From: Treponema sp.
Lineage (GTDB): Bacteria; Spirochaetota; Spirochaetia; Treponematales; Breznakiellaceae
Reading direction: 5' to 3'
Assembly: GCA_031267675.1 (NCBI GenBank)
Contig: JAIRYT010000081.1
Coordinates: 1 to 40,290 of the forward strand
Length of the DNA: 40,290 nucleotides
A program made the translations under genes and the position numbers. The notes below the pieces were generated by a model, which made no database searches, had not been told where the DNA came from, and saw nothing but the letters and a program-made list of their open reading frames with translations. How positions within the stretch are numbered: position 1 is the first letter of the stretch; each line of letters opens with the position of its first letter. Below are positions 1 through 8,604 of this stretch, piece by piece.

Positions 1-118
1 AAGTGGCAAGTGGCAAGTGGCAAGTGGCAAGTGGCAAGTGGCAAGTGGCAAGTGGCAAGTGGCAAGTGGCAAGTGGCAAGTGGCAAGTGGCAAGTGGCAA
101 GTGGCAAGTGGCAAGTGG
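1..118. repeat. 7-bp tandem repeat AAGTGGC, about 17 copies
   Basis: A perfect head-to-tail array of the heptamer AAGTGGC starts at the window edge and ends at 118, so its full length is unknown. Seven is not a multiple of three, so 21 bp encode a repeating heptapeptide (ASGKWQV) in every plus frame and all three frames stay open. These are artefactual ORFs: they share one peptide, have no ribosome binding site and run on into unrelated sequence. The array may change copy number by slippage. Confidence 0.95.
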
Positions 119-277
119 ATTGGATTGTACCATTCTTCCATACCCTCATTTTTTCAGGGACTTTCCGTCCTGTCAAGTACCTGCCAAACGCGCTCCGGGC
201 CGGGTTAGGTCCCCGGCAGGAATCGCTGTCCATACCGCATTCAAGGGGATTGACAAAAACAACAATAAAGTGTACGG

Positions 278-480
278 TACCATGGACCACACCGGCATCA
301 CGAATAAGGAACAGAATTGGACCCGGCAAAAAGTTCGTGGTGTTCGCGGGGTTGGTGGTTAATAACTCGCCTTGCGCAGGGCTTTGGAAATTGAAAGGGA
401 ATTTACCACGAACCACACCAACGAATAAGGAACAGAATTGTTGACAAAAAGTTCGTGGTGTTCGGGTGGTTGGTGGTTAA
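278..480. repeat. Duplicated imperfect palindromic intergenic repeat
   Basis: Two related copies lie at about 278-362 and 402-480. Each contains CGAATAAGGAACAGAATTG (301-319 and 422-440), then a CAAAAAGTTCGTGGTGTTCG-like block (327-346 and about 445-464), and ends GTTGGTGGTTAA (351-362 and 469-480). The left arm, with CACGAACCACACC, is roughly the reverse complement of the right arm, so each unit could fold into a long imperfect hairpin. I see no gene in 119-537. Degraded relatives occur near 11866, 12630 and 28355. Confidence 0.75.
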
Positions 481-537
481 ATTTCGCAGGTCTGCATGTA
501 TTGCAGGTCTGGGCAGTTTCGCTGCCGGGGGGGAATA

Positions 538-1260
538 GTGAATGTCATAAAAAAAGAGCTGCGCTATTTTTTATTGACCATAAAAAAATTACGGGTATTC
601 CTGTTAATTCCGGTACTGTTATCGATCTACGCATATATAATTTTTACCGCTTACTACGATAATTTTGTAGTGGCCTTTGTACATGATATTTCATACGATG
701 TTCTCAAAATAGCGTTGCCCGTTTTATGGGCCGCGCTCTATGTATTGGCTGTATTGTATATATGCAAACTGCATTTTGGGTTAAAAATCAGAATAAAGAC
801 CCTTGTTTTTATTGTTATATCCGGTTTTTTATGTTTTTGTTTTACCGCGGCAATTCACGACATTATGTTTCAAAACGGGTTATTTAAATATGTAAAAATA
901 CTGGATATTACAATCGGTTATTTTGTCGAATTTATATTTTTGGTAATGTTTTTGCCACTTTGTGTTTTTAAAATAAGGCATTTAATAAAAATCAATATCA
1001 TTTTTGCAAGAAAATATTTTGTGCTAATTATTTTTCTGATAATTTCTTATATATTACTGGAAAAAGTATTGGGAAGAATGGCGTCAAATTTACCTTGTAT
1101 GGAATTTATTGGTGAATACACGTTTGTAAATCCGGCGGAGATTATAAGAAATTTTCCTCCTTTTTTAACGATTATCTGCTATAAGAACAGAAGAATAATA
1201 AAAACAGGCATAAAATATGCCATCAGCAATTTAACCGGAGGCGGCAAAGATCCGCCCTAA
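538..1260 (+). CDS. Hypothetical multi-pass membrane protein
   Basis: A 240-residue protein that I do not recognise. I chose the GTG at 538 because a G-rich ribosome binding site (GGGGGGAATA) precedes it and the reading starts MNVIKKEL; a longer form from ATG 496 would add residues from the repeat region. Hydrophobic segments, probably membrane helices, lie at about residues 18-40, 58-78, 86-108, 122-145 and 157-177. Basic residues sit between them, and the tail is hydrophilic (NLTGGGKDPP). The gene is much AT-richer than the trp genes beside it, which suggests acquisition or weak constraint. It converges on trpA with no shared promoter. It could be a permease-like or O-antigen-type membrane protein, but no motif supports a function. 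Confidence 0.6.
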   Translation: MNVIKKELRYFLLTIKKLRVFLLIPVLLSIYAYIIFTAYYDNFVVAFVHDISYDVLKIALPVLWAALYVLAVLYICKLHFGLKIRIKTLVFIVISGFLCFCFTAAIHDIMFQNGLFKYVKILDITIGYFVEFIFLVMFLPLCVFKIRHLIKINIIFARKYFVLIIFLIISYILLEKVLGRMASNLPCMEFIGEYTFVNPAEIIRNFPPFLTIICYKNRRIIKTGIKYAISNLTGGGKDPP

Positions 1261-1278
1261 AATTGCCGCAGGCCTTTT
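1241..1278 (+). terminator. Possible intrinsic terminator after the membrane protein gene
   Basis: GCGGCAA at 1241-1247 pairs perfectly with TTGCCGC at 1263-1269, and CTTTTT follows at 1273-1278. A competing short stem, GGCGG/CCGCC, lies inside the loop. The large loop makes this only a moderate candidate. Confidence 0.35.
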
Positions 1279-1306
1279 TACGGAAATGCGCTCCTCTAGA
1301 TTCACA

Positions 1307-2149
1307 TTACGAGATCGCCGCCTTTATTTCGCGGGCATAGGATGAAAGCGCGGCAGCGTCATGCGGGTGTTCTTCGATTATTTTTACAATGGCGCTGCCC
1401 ACGATAACGCCGTCCGCGACTGCGGCAATGGACGCGGCCTGGGCGGGGGTATTAATGCCAAAGCCCACCGCGCAGGGAAGCGCCGGATTGCCGGTTCGCG
1501 CCTCGTCAATGATTGCCGGTAAATCGGTTTCAATGGAACTGCGTATTCCGGTAACACCCAGCGAAGAAACAATGTAAAGAAAGCCCCGGGCGTTTTTGGC
1601 GATTTTACGGATTCGCTCCCGCGAGGTAGGGGCGACCAGCGAGATAAGGTCAACTCCGCGCGATGCTGCTTCTCCGCGCACTTCCTCCTGTTCCTCAAAG
1701 GGAAGATCGGGAATGATGATTCCGTCCACGCCGGCGGATACACAGCGGTCAAAAAAAGCCGCGTAGCCTGATTTTGCGTTCCGCGCCGAGCCGGATCCAA
1801 GACCGTAACGGAACACGGGATTAAGATAACTTAAAAAAACGAGCGGTACATCGGAAAGGTTTTGGGCGCGGATTTTTTTACGCAGCGATTCTACCATGGT
1901 AAAAATTTTTTCTACGGTGGCCCCGGCCTTGAGCGCCCGAATATTCGATTCCTGTATCACTTTTCCTTCGGCAACGGGATCGGAAAACGGTATGCCTATT
2001 TCTACCAGATCCGCCCCCGAACGGATTAATTCTAAAATAAATTCTTCTGTTTGGGCGATGGTGGGATCACCGCCGGTAACAAAGGCGATGAATGATTTGC
2101 CGCCGGGCGTTTTGCCAAAAGCGGACGGTATTCTGTTTGGTTTATTCAT
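1307..2149 (-). CDS. trpA: Tryptophan synthase alpha subunit
   Basis: It cleaves indole-3-glycerol phosphate to indole and glyceraldehyde 3-phosphate in the cytoplasm, and channels indole to TrpB. The start at 2149 gives 280 residues, a little over the usual length of about 265, and overlaps the trpB stop by 8 nt; the longer frame to 2188 would intrude into trpB. Family motifs are visible: [10 protein letters not shown] near residue 20, [10 protein letters not shown] with the expected catalytic Glu at about residue 50, the catalytic-Asp context [11 protein letters not shown], and the phosphate-site segment VGFGINTP. It is the last gene of the operon. Its substrate normally comes from TrpC, which is not encoded in this operon. 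Confidence 0.97.
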   Translation of the reverse strand: MNKPNRIPSAFGKTPGGKSFIAFVTGGDPTIAQTEEFILELIRSGADLVEIGIPFSDPVAEGKVIQESNIRALKAGATVEKIFTMVESLRKKIRAQNLSDVPLVFLSYLNPVFRYGLGSGSARNAKSGYAAFFDRCVSAGVDGIIIPDLPFEEQEEVRGEAASRGVDLISLVAPTSRERIRKIAKNARGFLYIVSSLGVTGIRSSIETDLPAIIDEARTGNPALPCAVGFGINTPAQAASIAAVADGVIVGSAIVKIIEEHPHDAAALSSYAREIKAAIS

Positions 2150-3326
2150 AAAGCTGTTTCCCCCTGTATCGCGCAATGGCAGAGACATCTTTGTCGCCCC
2201 TGCCGGAAAGGCAAATAATAACGATGCCGTTTTTTGGCAGCGCGGGAACCAGGCGGCGGGCGTATGCGACCGCGTGCGCGCTTTCTACCGCGGGGATAAT
2301 TCCTTCGGTGCGCGAAAGATATTCAAACGCGTCAACCGCGTCATCGTCGCTTACGGCGGTATATTCCGCGCGTCCGCTGTCTCTAAGCATGGCGTGTTCC
2401 GGGCCGACTCCCGGATAATCGAGTCCCGCGGAAATTGAATATACCGGAGCTATCTGTCCTTCGTCATTTTGACAAAAGTAGGATTTCATTCCGTGAAAAA
2501 TTCCCACTTCTCCTTTGGAAAGGGTCGCCGCGTGTTGTCCGGTATCCAGGCCTTTTCCGGCGGCCTCGCAGCCGATAAGACGCACCGTTTTATCTTCGAT
2601 AAAACGGTAAAAGAGGCCGATGGCGTTGCTTCCCCCGCCGACGCAGGCAATTCCCGCCAGCGGAAGCGTTCCTTCCATTAAAAGAATTTGTTCGCGGGCT
2701 TCTTTTCCAATAACGCTTTGAAAATCGCGTACCATTTCCGGAAACGGGTGGGGGCCCATTACCGAGCCGAGCACATAGTGGGTGTCCTGCACGCGGCCTA
2801 CCCATTCCCGCATGGTTTCGTTTACCGCATCTTTAAGCGTCTGCGTTCCCGACAAAACCTGATGTACCCTGGCCCCCAAAAGTTCCATGCGGTACACATT
2901 AAGCGCCTGGCGCTCCGTGTCTTCCTTTCCCATAAAGATTTCGCATTCCATTCCCAGAAGGGCGGCGGCAGTGGCGGTGGCGACACCGTGCTGGCCCGCG
3001 CCGGTTTCCGCGATTACCCGCGTTTTTCCGCGTTTTTTTGCCAGCAGAACCTGGCCAAGTACATTGTTAATTTTATGGGACCCGGTGTGATTAAGATCTT
3101 CGCGCTTAAGATATACTTTTGCGCCGCCTAAATCGGCGGTCATTTTTTTTGCGAAGTAAAGAAGGCTGGGGCGGCCCGCATAATTTTTTAGCAGGTCGTC
3201 CAGTTCCGCGTTAAATGCCGGATCATTTTTATACTGATGGTAGGCCGTTTCCAGATCGTTTATTTCGTTCATCAGGGTTTCGGGAATATACTGCCCGCCG
3301 AATTCGCCAAATCTTCCTTTACTCAT
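2142..3326 (-). CDS. trpB: Tryptophan synthase beta subunit
   Basis: This PLP enzyme condenses indole with serine to give tryptophan. At 394 residues it has the normal length of the TrpB1 type that pairs with TrpA. The N-terminus ([15 protein letters not shown]) is typical. The PLP lysine lies in [10 protein letters not shown] (K85), followed by [19 protein letters not shown] and the phosphate-binding GGGSNAIG loop. The start at 3326 overlaps the trpF stop (ATGA arrangement), indicating translational coupling. No disabling change is visible. Confidence 0.98.
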   Translation of the reverse strand: MSKGRFGEFGGQYIPETLMNEINDLETAYHQYKNDPAFNAELDDLLKNYAGRPSLLYFAKKMTADLGGAKVYLKREDLNHTGSHKINNVLGQVLLAKKRGKTRVIAETGAGQHGVATATAAALLGMECEIFMGKEDTERQALNVYRMELLGARVHQVLSGTQTLKDAVNETMREWVGRVQDTHYVLGSVMGPHPFPEMVRDFQSVIGKEAREQILLMEGTLPLAGIACVGGGSNAIGLFYRFIEDKTVRLIGCEAAGKGLDTGQHAATLSKGEVGIFHGMKSYFCQNDEGQIAPVYSISAGLDYPGVGPEHAMLRDSGRAEYTAVSDDDAVDAFEYLSRTEGIIPAVESAHAVAYARRLVPALPKNGIVIICLSGRGDKDVSAIARYRGKQLYE

Positions 3327-3958
3327 TCCGCCGTCCTTTCCGCAAAACCGCGGACTTTTTCCATCAACTGTACCATTTTTTTCCGGTCCTTTATTCCGTT
3401 TGTTTCCGCCCCGCTTGAAACATCGACCGCGTAAGGCCGGCGGGCCAGGGCTTCGTCTATATTGCCGGGGCCAATGCCGCCCGCAAGAAAAAGGGCCGGG
3501 TTTTCCCGCGCATGGACCCGCAGCGAATCAAGCAGACTCCAGTCAAAGCATTCGCCTGTTCCGCCGCCGCCGTTGTCAACCAGAAGATACTCCGCCGTAC
3601 ACCGGACATTCCCGCCGCGGGCGCGCAGTTCTTCCGCGTCAAACGCCTTAATCAGCGGCGCGCCGCATTTTTCGCGCAGGCGGGCGAGGTACTCGTCCGT
3701 TTCGCCGCCGTGAAGCTGCACCATGTCAATAACGCCGTCCCGGCAAAGCGCGGCAATATCGTCAATTCCGGCGTTGACAAAAACTCCCACCGGAATGACC
3801 GCGGGGTCGAGTTTTTTTCGCAGCGCTGCCGCCTGCCGGGCTTTGACATACCGCCTGCTTTTGGGGGCGAACACAAAGCCAATATAATGGGGCAGCGCCT
3901 CATTCGCAAAGGCAATGTCGTCTTCGCGAAAGATCCCGCAAATTTTAAGTTTAACCAT
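3323..3958 (-). CDS. trpF: Phosphoribosylanthranilate isomerase
   Basis: It isomerises N-(5-phosphoribosyl)anthranilate to the carboxyphenylamino-deoxyribulose phosphate. The ATG at 3958 gives the family-typical start MVKLKICGI with catalytic Cys7, a length of 211 residues, and an 8-nt overlap with the end of trpD. A frame extending upstream to 4012 would lie inside trpD and is rejected. The later catalytic-Asp region [11 protein letters not shown] and the phosphate-binding LAGGIGPGN are present. In many bacteria trpC lies just before or is fused to trpF. Here trpF abuts trpD directly and is not fused. Confidence 0.96.
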   Translation of the reverse strand: MVKLKICGIFREDDIAFANEALPHYIGFVFAPKSRRYVKARQAAALRKKLDPAVIPVGVFVNAGIDDIAALCRDGVIDMVQLHGGETDEYLARLREKCGAPLIKAFDAEELRARGGNVRCTAEYLLVDNGGGGTGECFDWSLLDSLRVHARENPALFLAGGIGPGNIDEALARRPYAVDVSSGAETNGIKDRKKMVQLMEKVRGFAERTAE

Positions 3959-4961
3959 TTCCCGACAACTTGACAAATTTTTCCAGCTGCGCCAGGGCTT
4001 TGCCTGAATCAATGGTTTCCCTTGCCAGCGCTATTCCCTTTTGTATAGAAAGCTCCGGGCGGGCAATGTGGATGGCCGCGCCGGAATTAAGCAGTACCGC
4101 GTCGCGCCGGGGGCCTGTGCCGCCCTGCAGTATCCCCCGGGTAATGCGGGCGTTTTCTTCGGGTGTGCCGCCGGTAAGGTCTTCTTTTTTACAGCGCGTA
4201 AAACCAAAATCTTCGGGAGTAATTGTGTAGGTATCCGGGGCGCTCCCGGCAAATTCGCAGATACTGGTAGGAGCGCTCATCGAAATTTCATCAAGGCCGT
4301 CCTGACCGTAAACGACCATGCCGCGCTTTACGCCAAGGTTTGAAAGCGCCTGGGCAAGCGGCGCCACCAGGTCTTCGCTGTAAACGCCAAGCAGTTCCAT
4401 GTTGGCGCCCGCCGGATTTACCAGCGGCCCCAGAATATTAAAGATTGTCCTGATTCCCAGTTCCCTGCGGACCGGCGCCACATACTTCATGGAAATGTGA
4501 TAATTCTGGGCAAAAAGAAAACAAAGGCCGATACTTTTGAGCAGCTCCAGGCTTTTTTCGGGGCTGGCTGTAATGTTTACGCCCAGACTTTCTAAAACGT
4601 CCGCCGCGCCGGATTTGCTCGAAGCGGCGCGGTTTCCGTGTTTTGCGACCGGAATGCCCGCAGCCGAAATAACCAGACTTGAGGTGGTCGAAATATTAAA
4701 CGAATTGGATTTGCCGCCGCCCGTACCGACAATTTCCAGCACATCCATGTCGTGAAGGATGCGGATACAGTGCTTTCGCATACCGGCGGCGCTGCCGGAA
4801 ATTTCTTCGATTGTTTCGCCTTTTACCGCCATGGCGGTAAGAAAGGCCGCCATCTGAATTTCGCTGGCCCTGCCTCCCATAATTTCGTCCATTACTTCCT
4901 GCGCCGCAGCAAAACCAAGGTTTTCTTTTGCCGCCGCTTTTATAATTGCTTCGCGTATCAT
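3951..4961 (-). CDS. trpD: Anthranilate phosphoribosyltransferase
   Basis: It transfers phosphoribosyl from PRPP to anthranilate. At 336 residues it matches the normal stand-alone enzyme with no fused glutamine amidotransferase. The glycine-rich PRPP loop ([14 protein letters not shown]) and the [18 protein letters not shown] signature near residues 105-125 are intact. The start overlaps the trpG stop by 4 nt. The C-terminus runs directly into trpF, with no room for an indole-glycerol-phosphate synthase gene. Confidence 0.97.
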   Translation of the reverse strand: MIREAIIKAAAKENLGFAAAQEVMDEIMGGRASEIQMAAFLTAMAVKGETIEEISGSAAGMRKHCIRILHDMDVLEIVGTGGGKSNSFNISTTSSLVISAAGIPVAKHGNRAASSKSGAADVLESLGVNITASPEKSLELLKSIGLCFLFAQNYHISMKYVAPVRRELGIRTIFNILGPLVNPAGANMELLGVYSEDLVAPLAQALSNLGVKRGMVVYGQDGLDEISMSAPTSICEFAGSAPDTYTITPEDFGFTRCKKEDLTGGTPEENARITRGILQGGTGPRRDAVLLNSGAAIHIARPELSIQKGIALARETIDSGKALAQLEKFVKLSGNG

Positions 4962-5530
4962 ACGTTGCTCCTTATGTTCAAAAAATTGGTGATGATGGTT
5001 TTTCCATCCGGGGTTAAAATTGATTCAGGGTGAAACTGCATTCCAAATACCGGATAATCGCGGTGCTGCACCGCCATAATCTGTCCGTCTTTGGTCCTGG
5101 CCCGGATCAAAAGACAGGCCGGCGTTTTGCCGGCGGCCAGCGAATGATACCGCGCGCCCTGTATAATCGCGGGGAGCGACGCGAACAGCGGGCAGCCGCC
5201 GTCAATGTGTATAGCCGAGGCTTTTCCGTGCATAAGCTGTTTTGCGTAATCGATCACCGCCCCGTACACTTCGCAGATCGCCTGGTGTCCAAGACAAACT
5301 CCCAAAATGGGAATTTTTTCCGCAAAGGATTCTATTACCTTTTCGCAGATTCCGGCTGCGGCTGGACGACCCGGCCCCGGCGAAATAACAATGTGGCGGG
5401 GCCGCATTACGACAATGTCGGCAAGACCAATTTCATCGTTCCGCACTACTTTGATATCGCGGTCAATGGAACCAATGAGCTGGTAGAGATTATAGGAAAA
5501 GCTGTCGTAATTATCAATAAGCAATGTCAC
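4958..5530 (-). CDS. trpG: Anthranilate synthase component II (glutamine amidotransferase)
   Basis: This class-I glutamine amidotransferase subunit supplies ammonia to TrpE. It has 190 residues, a normal length. The N-terminus ([15 protein letters not shown]), the oxyanion loop [12 protein letters not shown], the nucleophile elbow GVCLGHQA containing the catalytic Cys, and the His-Glu pair in QFHPESILT are all present. It overlaps trpE upstream and trpD downstream by 4 nt each. It could also serve folate synthesis as PabA, as in organisms with a shared subunit, but its location argues for tryptophan. Confidence 0.96.
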   Translation of the reverse strand: MTLLIDNYDSFSYNLYQLIGSIDRDIKVVRNDEIGLADIVVMRPRHIVISPGPGRPAAAGICEKVIESFAEKIPILGVCLGHQAICEVYGAVIDYAKQLMHGKASAIHIDGGCPLFASLPAIIQGARYHSLAAGKTPACLLIRARTKDGQIMAVQHRDYPVFGMQFHPESILTPDGKTIITNFLNIRSNV

Positions 5531-7107
5531 GCGCCGCCTCCTGTGTCCGGGGCTGCGGCGGTAACAAGGGCCTCCAGAACGGCCTTCATTTTATTGTCGC
5601 ATTCGGCGTACTCCGTTTCCGGAACACTGTCTGCCACAATTCCCGCGCCGGAACGGACAAATACCCTGCCGTTTTTCTTAAAGGCGATTCGAATGGCGAT
5701 GCAGGTATCCATGTTGCCCGAAAAATCAATATACCCGATAGCGCCGCCGTAGAGCCCCCTTTTGCAGTTTTCAAGTTCATTGATGATTTCGCACGCCCGT
5801 ATTTTTGGCGCGCCGGAAAGCGTTCCCGCGGGAAGCACCGCGTTAATCGCGTCCAGCGCTGTTTTTTCCCGGCAGATTTTTCCCCGGACCGTGGAACCGA
5901 TATGCATTACATGGGAAAACTTTTCTACGGAAAGATATTTTTCTACCATAACGGAACCAAAGCGGCAGATCTTTCCCAAATCGTTGCGGCCCAGATCAAC
6001 GAGCATATTGTGTTCCGCCAATTCTTTTGGATCGGCAAGCAGTTCCTGTTCCAGCGCGGCATCCTCTTCTGCTGTCGCGCCGCGCTTTCGCGTTCCCGCA
6101 AGCGGAAAAGTAGAAAGGCAGCCGTCCTGCAGTTTTACCAGTGTTTCCGGCGAAGCGCCGGCAATCTCCATATCGTCGCTTGAAAAATAAAACATATACG
6201 GCGAAGGATTCAGGCGGCGGAGTATGCGGTAGGTTTCAAAAAGACTCCCCTCTACATCGGCCTCAAGGCGGTTGGAAAGCACCACCTGAAAAATATCACC
6301 CTCGCGAATGTACGCTTTTGCTTTTTCTACCATCGCGCAATACTGCTCTTTGTCGAACAGCGGTCGGAACGGACTCTTGATAACCAGAGGGGGTATATCT
6401 CCGGGGGAATATTCGGCTTCGTCCTCTTTTTTACAAAGCAGCGACAAAAGATTTTCCAGATCATACGCGGCGCGGTTGACGTTTTCTTCCAGCGCGTCCG
6501 TTCGTACCAGGGCAATAAGAAAAACTTCGTTTTTAAGATGATCATAAATCACCAGCCGGTCAAAGAGCATAAGATCAAGATCCTTAAAGTTTTCTATATC
6601 TTTTACGGGGGAATTTTCGCGCGCGGACCTTCCGGACGCGCGCAGGCGTTTTTCGTGGTACGTAATGTAGTCGTAGGAAAAATACCCCACAAGGCCGCCC
6701 TGAAACGGCGGAAGTTCGCTTAAACGCGGCGAACGGTTGTCTTCGATAATCTGCGCGATATACGATCCGGGGTCGTCTGTCTTTATCGTAATGTTTGTTC
6801 CGTTTCGTATGGAAAGCTCCCCGTCAAGACAGCTTAGTTCAAGCTTGGGATCGTATCCCAAAAACGTATAACGGCCCCATTCTTTGGCGTCTTCAAGGCT
6901 TTCCAGAATAAAACACTGGCGGGAAAGGCGCTTTAACACCCTGAACGCTTCCGCCGGATCACGAAACGCCGCCGAACCGGCAACCACATAGAGCGGCACA
7001 CGCCGGTACTCCGCCGCGAAGGGTTTGAGCGATTCAAGAGAATTGTATACCGGAAAAGCTCCGCCCGCCTCAGGCGGTTCGTCCGGGCGCGGCGCGGGTT
7101 CACTCAT
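5527..7107 (-). CDS. trpE: Anthranilate synthase component I
   Basis: It converts chorismate plus ammonia to anthranilate, the committed step of tryptophan synthesis. It has 526 residues. The N-terminal domain carries CFILESLEDAKEWGRYTFLG, which corresponds to the LLES element of the tryptophan feedback site. The C-terminal chorismate-binding domain shows DLGRNDLGKI, HVMHIGSTVRG, LPAGTLSGAPK and GGAIGYIDFSG, plus the final FVRSGAGIVADS block. The start at 7107 is preceded by a good ribosome binding site (GTGAGGA). First gene of the operon; the promoter region contains an inverted repeat. Confidence 0.97.
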   Translation of the reverse strand: MSEPAPRPDEPPEAGGAFPVYNSLESLKPFAAEYRRVPLYVVAGSAAFRDPAEAFRVLKRLSRQCFILESLEDAKEWGRYTFLGYDPKLELSCLDGELSIRNGTNITIKTDDPGSYIAQIIEDNRSPRLSELPPFQGGLVGYFSYDYITYHEKRLRASGRSARENSPVKDIENFKDLDLMLFDRLVIYDHLKNEVFLIALVRTDALEENVNRAAYDLENLLSLLCKKEDEAEYSPGDIPPLVIKSPFRPLFDKEQYCAMVEKAKAYIREGDIFQVVLSNRLEADVEGSLFETYRILRRLNPSPYMFYFSSDDMEIAGASPETLVKLQDGCLSTFPLAGTRKRGATAEEDAALEQELLADPKELAEHNMLVDLGRNDLGKICRFGSVMVEKYLSVEKFSHVMHIGSTVRGKICREKTALDAINAVLPAGTLSGAPKIRACEIINELENCKRGLYGGAIGYIDFSGNMDTCIAIRIAFKKNGRVFVRSGAGIVADSVPETEYAECDNKMKAVLEALVTAAAPDTGGGA

Positions 7108-7124
7108 AGATCCTCACTTGTTGC

Positions 7125-7177
7125 TTCTGTACACAGAAACTATAACGTATCTTTATACAGAAGCGTCAAAATGTCAA
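7125..7177 (-). promoter_or_regulatory. trp operon promoter with operator-like inverted repeat
   Basis: Reading the minus strand, candidate -35 hexamers are TTGACA (7177-7172) and TTGACG (7169-7164), and a candidate -10 is TATAGT (7144-7139). Just downstream, TTCTGT-GT-ACAGAA (7138-7125) is a perfect 6-bp inverted repeat with a 2-nt gap. A third half-site, TTCTGT, lies inside the promoter at 7162-7157. Repeated half-sites over and beside the promoter suggest a repressor site. I see no convincing attenuator leader peptide in the short leader. Confidence 0.5.
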
Positions 7178-7201
7178 GGGGTATGACGGCGGAGGGCAAG
7201 T

Positions 7202-7230
7202 TTGCACTTTGCATTTCCATCACTTATAGT
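7202..7230 (+). promoter_or_regulatory. Candidate promoter of the desulfidase gene
   Basis: TTGCAC (7202-7207), 17 bp, then TATAGT (7225-7230). The predicted leader is about 36 nt and ends in a strong AGGAG ribosome binding site before the start at 7273. It is divergent from trpE. Confidence 0.5.
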
Positions 7231-7272
7231 TTATCTAGCAGGTGGTGAACGAGTAAGAACCAGGAGAAAAGT

Positions 7273-8550
7273 ATGCCCGATGACATCCGTTACAGAAGAT
7301 ATCTGGAACTGTTAAAAACGGAACTTGTGCCCGCCATGGGCTGTACCGAACCGGTGGCGGTTGCCTATGCCGCCGCCAAGGCCAGGGAAATCCTGGGAAA
7401 GGCGCCCGACAGAGTGCTTGTCGAGGTAAGCGGCAATATTGTTAAAAATGTAAAGAGCGTAACCGTCCCCAACACCGGCGGGCTTAAAGGGCTTAAGGCC
7501 GCCGCGGCAGCCGGAATCGCCGCCGGCAGGGCCGATAAAAAGCTTGAAGTTATCGCGGAGGTAAGCGATGAACAGCGGCGGAAAATAGCGGCCTTTTTAA
7601 ACGACGTTCCGATTGAGCTGCGCATGGCGGATACCGGGCGGGTGCTGGATATCGCCATCACCGTTTATGCCGGCGTGGAAAACGCCCGCGTCCGCATTGC
7701 CGACGATCATACCAATATCATCCTTGTGGAAAAAGACGGAAAGGCGGTTTTTGCCGCGGAAGATAAAAAGGCGACTGCGGCAGTTCCGGAGACCATGCTT
7801 GACGTGGAGGCGATTATCGGCTTTGCGGACACGGTACGGCTGGACGATGTCAGGGCCCTTATCAAACGGCAGATAGAATACAATTCCGCCATTTCCGCCG
7901 AAGGCCTTAAAGGGGACTATGGGGCAAGTATCGGCAGGGTGCTGAATTTGAATTACGGCGGCGATATTAAAGTACGGGCCAAGGCTGCGGCTGCGGCGGG
8001 TTCCGACGCCAGGATGAGCGGCTGCAACCTGCCGGTTATTATCCTGTCGGGGAGCGGCAACCAGGGCATAGCCGCGTCGATGCCGGTTATCGAATACGCC
8101 GCGTTCCTTAAAAAAAGCGAAGATGACCTTATCCGGGCGCTGGTGCTTTCCGACCTTATCACGCTGCACCTGAAAAGCGGGATCGGCCGGCTTTCGGCCT
8201 ACTGCGGGGTAGTCTGCGCCGGCGCCGCCGCCGGGGCGGGCATCGCGTACCTCCAGGGCGGCCGCATGGAAGAGATCTCCCATACCCTGGTAAACGCGCT
8301 GGCTATTACCTCCGGCATTGTCTGCGACGGCGCGAAACCTTCCTGCGCGGCAAAAATCGCGGCGGCGGTTGACGCCGGCATTCTGGGCTACGAAATGTAC
8401 AAAAGCGGCCGGCAGTTCTACGGCGGAGACGGCATTATAGCCCACGGTGTGGAAAACACGATTAAAAACATTTACCGCCTGGGCAGGGAAGGCATGCGCA
8501 AAACCGACAAGGAAATAATTCAAATCATGCTGGATATCCAGGAGGTTTGA
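7273..8550 (+). CDS. L-cysteine desulfidase / UPF0597 (CyuA-like) protein
   Basis: The family (UPF0597, E. coli YhaM/CyuA) degrades L-cysteine to pyruvate, ammonia and sulfide, using an iron-sulfur cluster related to that of bacterial L-serine dehydratases. It has 425 residues, a full family length. MGCTEPVAVAYAAA with Cys24 is the family signature. Further conserved cysteines appear in RMSGCNLP, AYCGVVCAG and IVCDGAKPSCAAK, and the glycine-rich LSGSGNQGIAAS is present. AGGAG lies just upstream. It is followed 54 nt later by an amino-acid/cation symporter, which suggests uptake and breakdown of cysteine or a related amino acid. Serine-dehydratase-like activity is the main alternative. Confidence 0.85.
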   Translation: MPDDIRYRRYLELLKTELVPAMGCTEPVAVAYAAAKAREILGKAPDRVLVEVSGNIVKNVKSVTVPNTGGLKGLKAAAAAGIAAGRADKKLEVIAEVSDEQRRKIAAFLNDVPIELRMADTGRVLDIAITVYAGVENARVRIADDHTNIILVEKDGKAVFAAEDKKATAAVPETMLDVEAIIGFADTVRLDDVRALIKRQIEYNSAISAEGLKGDYGASIGRVLNLNYGGDIKVRAKAAAAAGSDARMSGCNLPVIILSGSGNQGIAASMPVIEYAAFLKKSEDDLIRALVLSDLITLHLKSGIGRLSAYCGVVCAGAAAGAGIAYLQGGRMEEISHTLVNALAITSGIVCDGAKPSCAAKIAAAVDAGILGYEMYKSGRQFYGGDGIIAHGVENTIKNIYRLGREGMRKTDKEIIQIMLDIQEV

Positions 8551-8604
8551 TCCATTACGGCTGTCGGCCGTATATAAAATGATTCAAGAAAGGAGCTTTT
8601 AGTT

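Noticed and set aside
3-444. Three overlapping plus-strand ORFs with ASGKWQV repeats
   Set aside because: They are translations of the 7-bp tandem array in three frames, have no ribosome binding site and end in unrelated repeat DNA.
1389-2438. Plus-strand ORFs across trpA and trpB
   Set aside because: They are shadows opposite strongly supported genes; similar shadows occur opposite cyuA-like, symporter, purL and other genes.
3323-4012. Longer TrpF start or hidden TrpC between trpD and trpF
   Set aside because: The extra codons lie inside trpD and show no TrpC motif; the trpD and trpF genes overlap.
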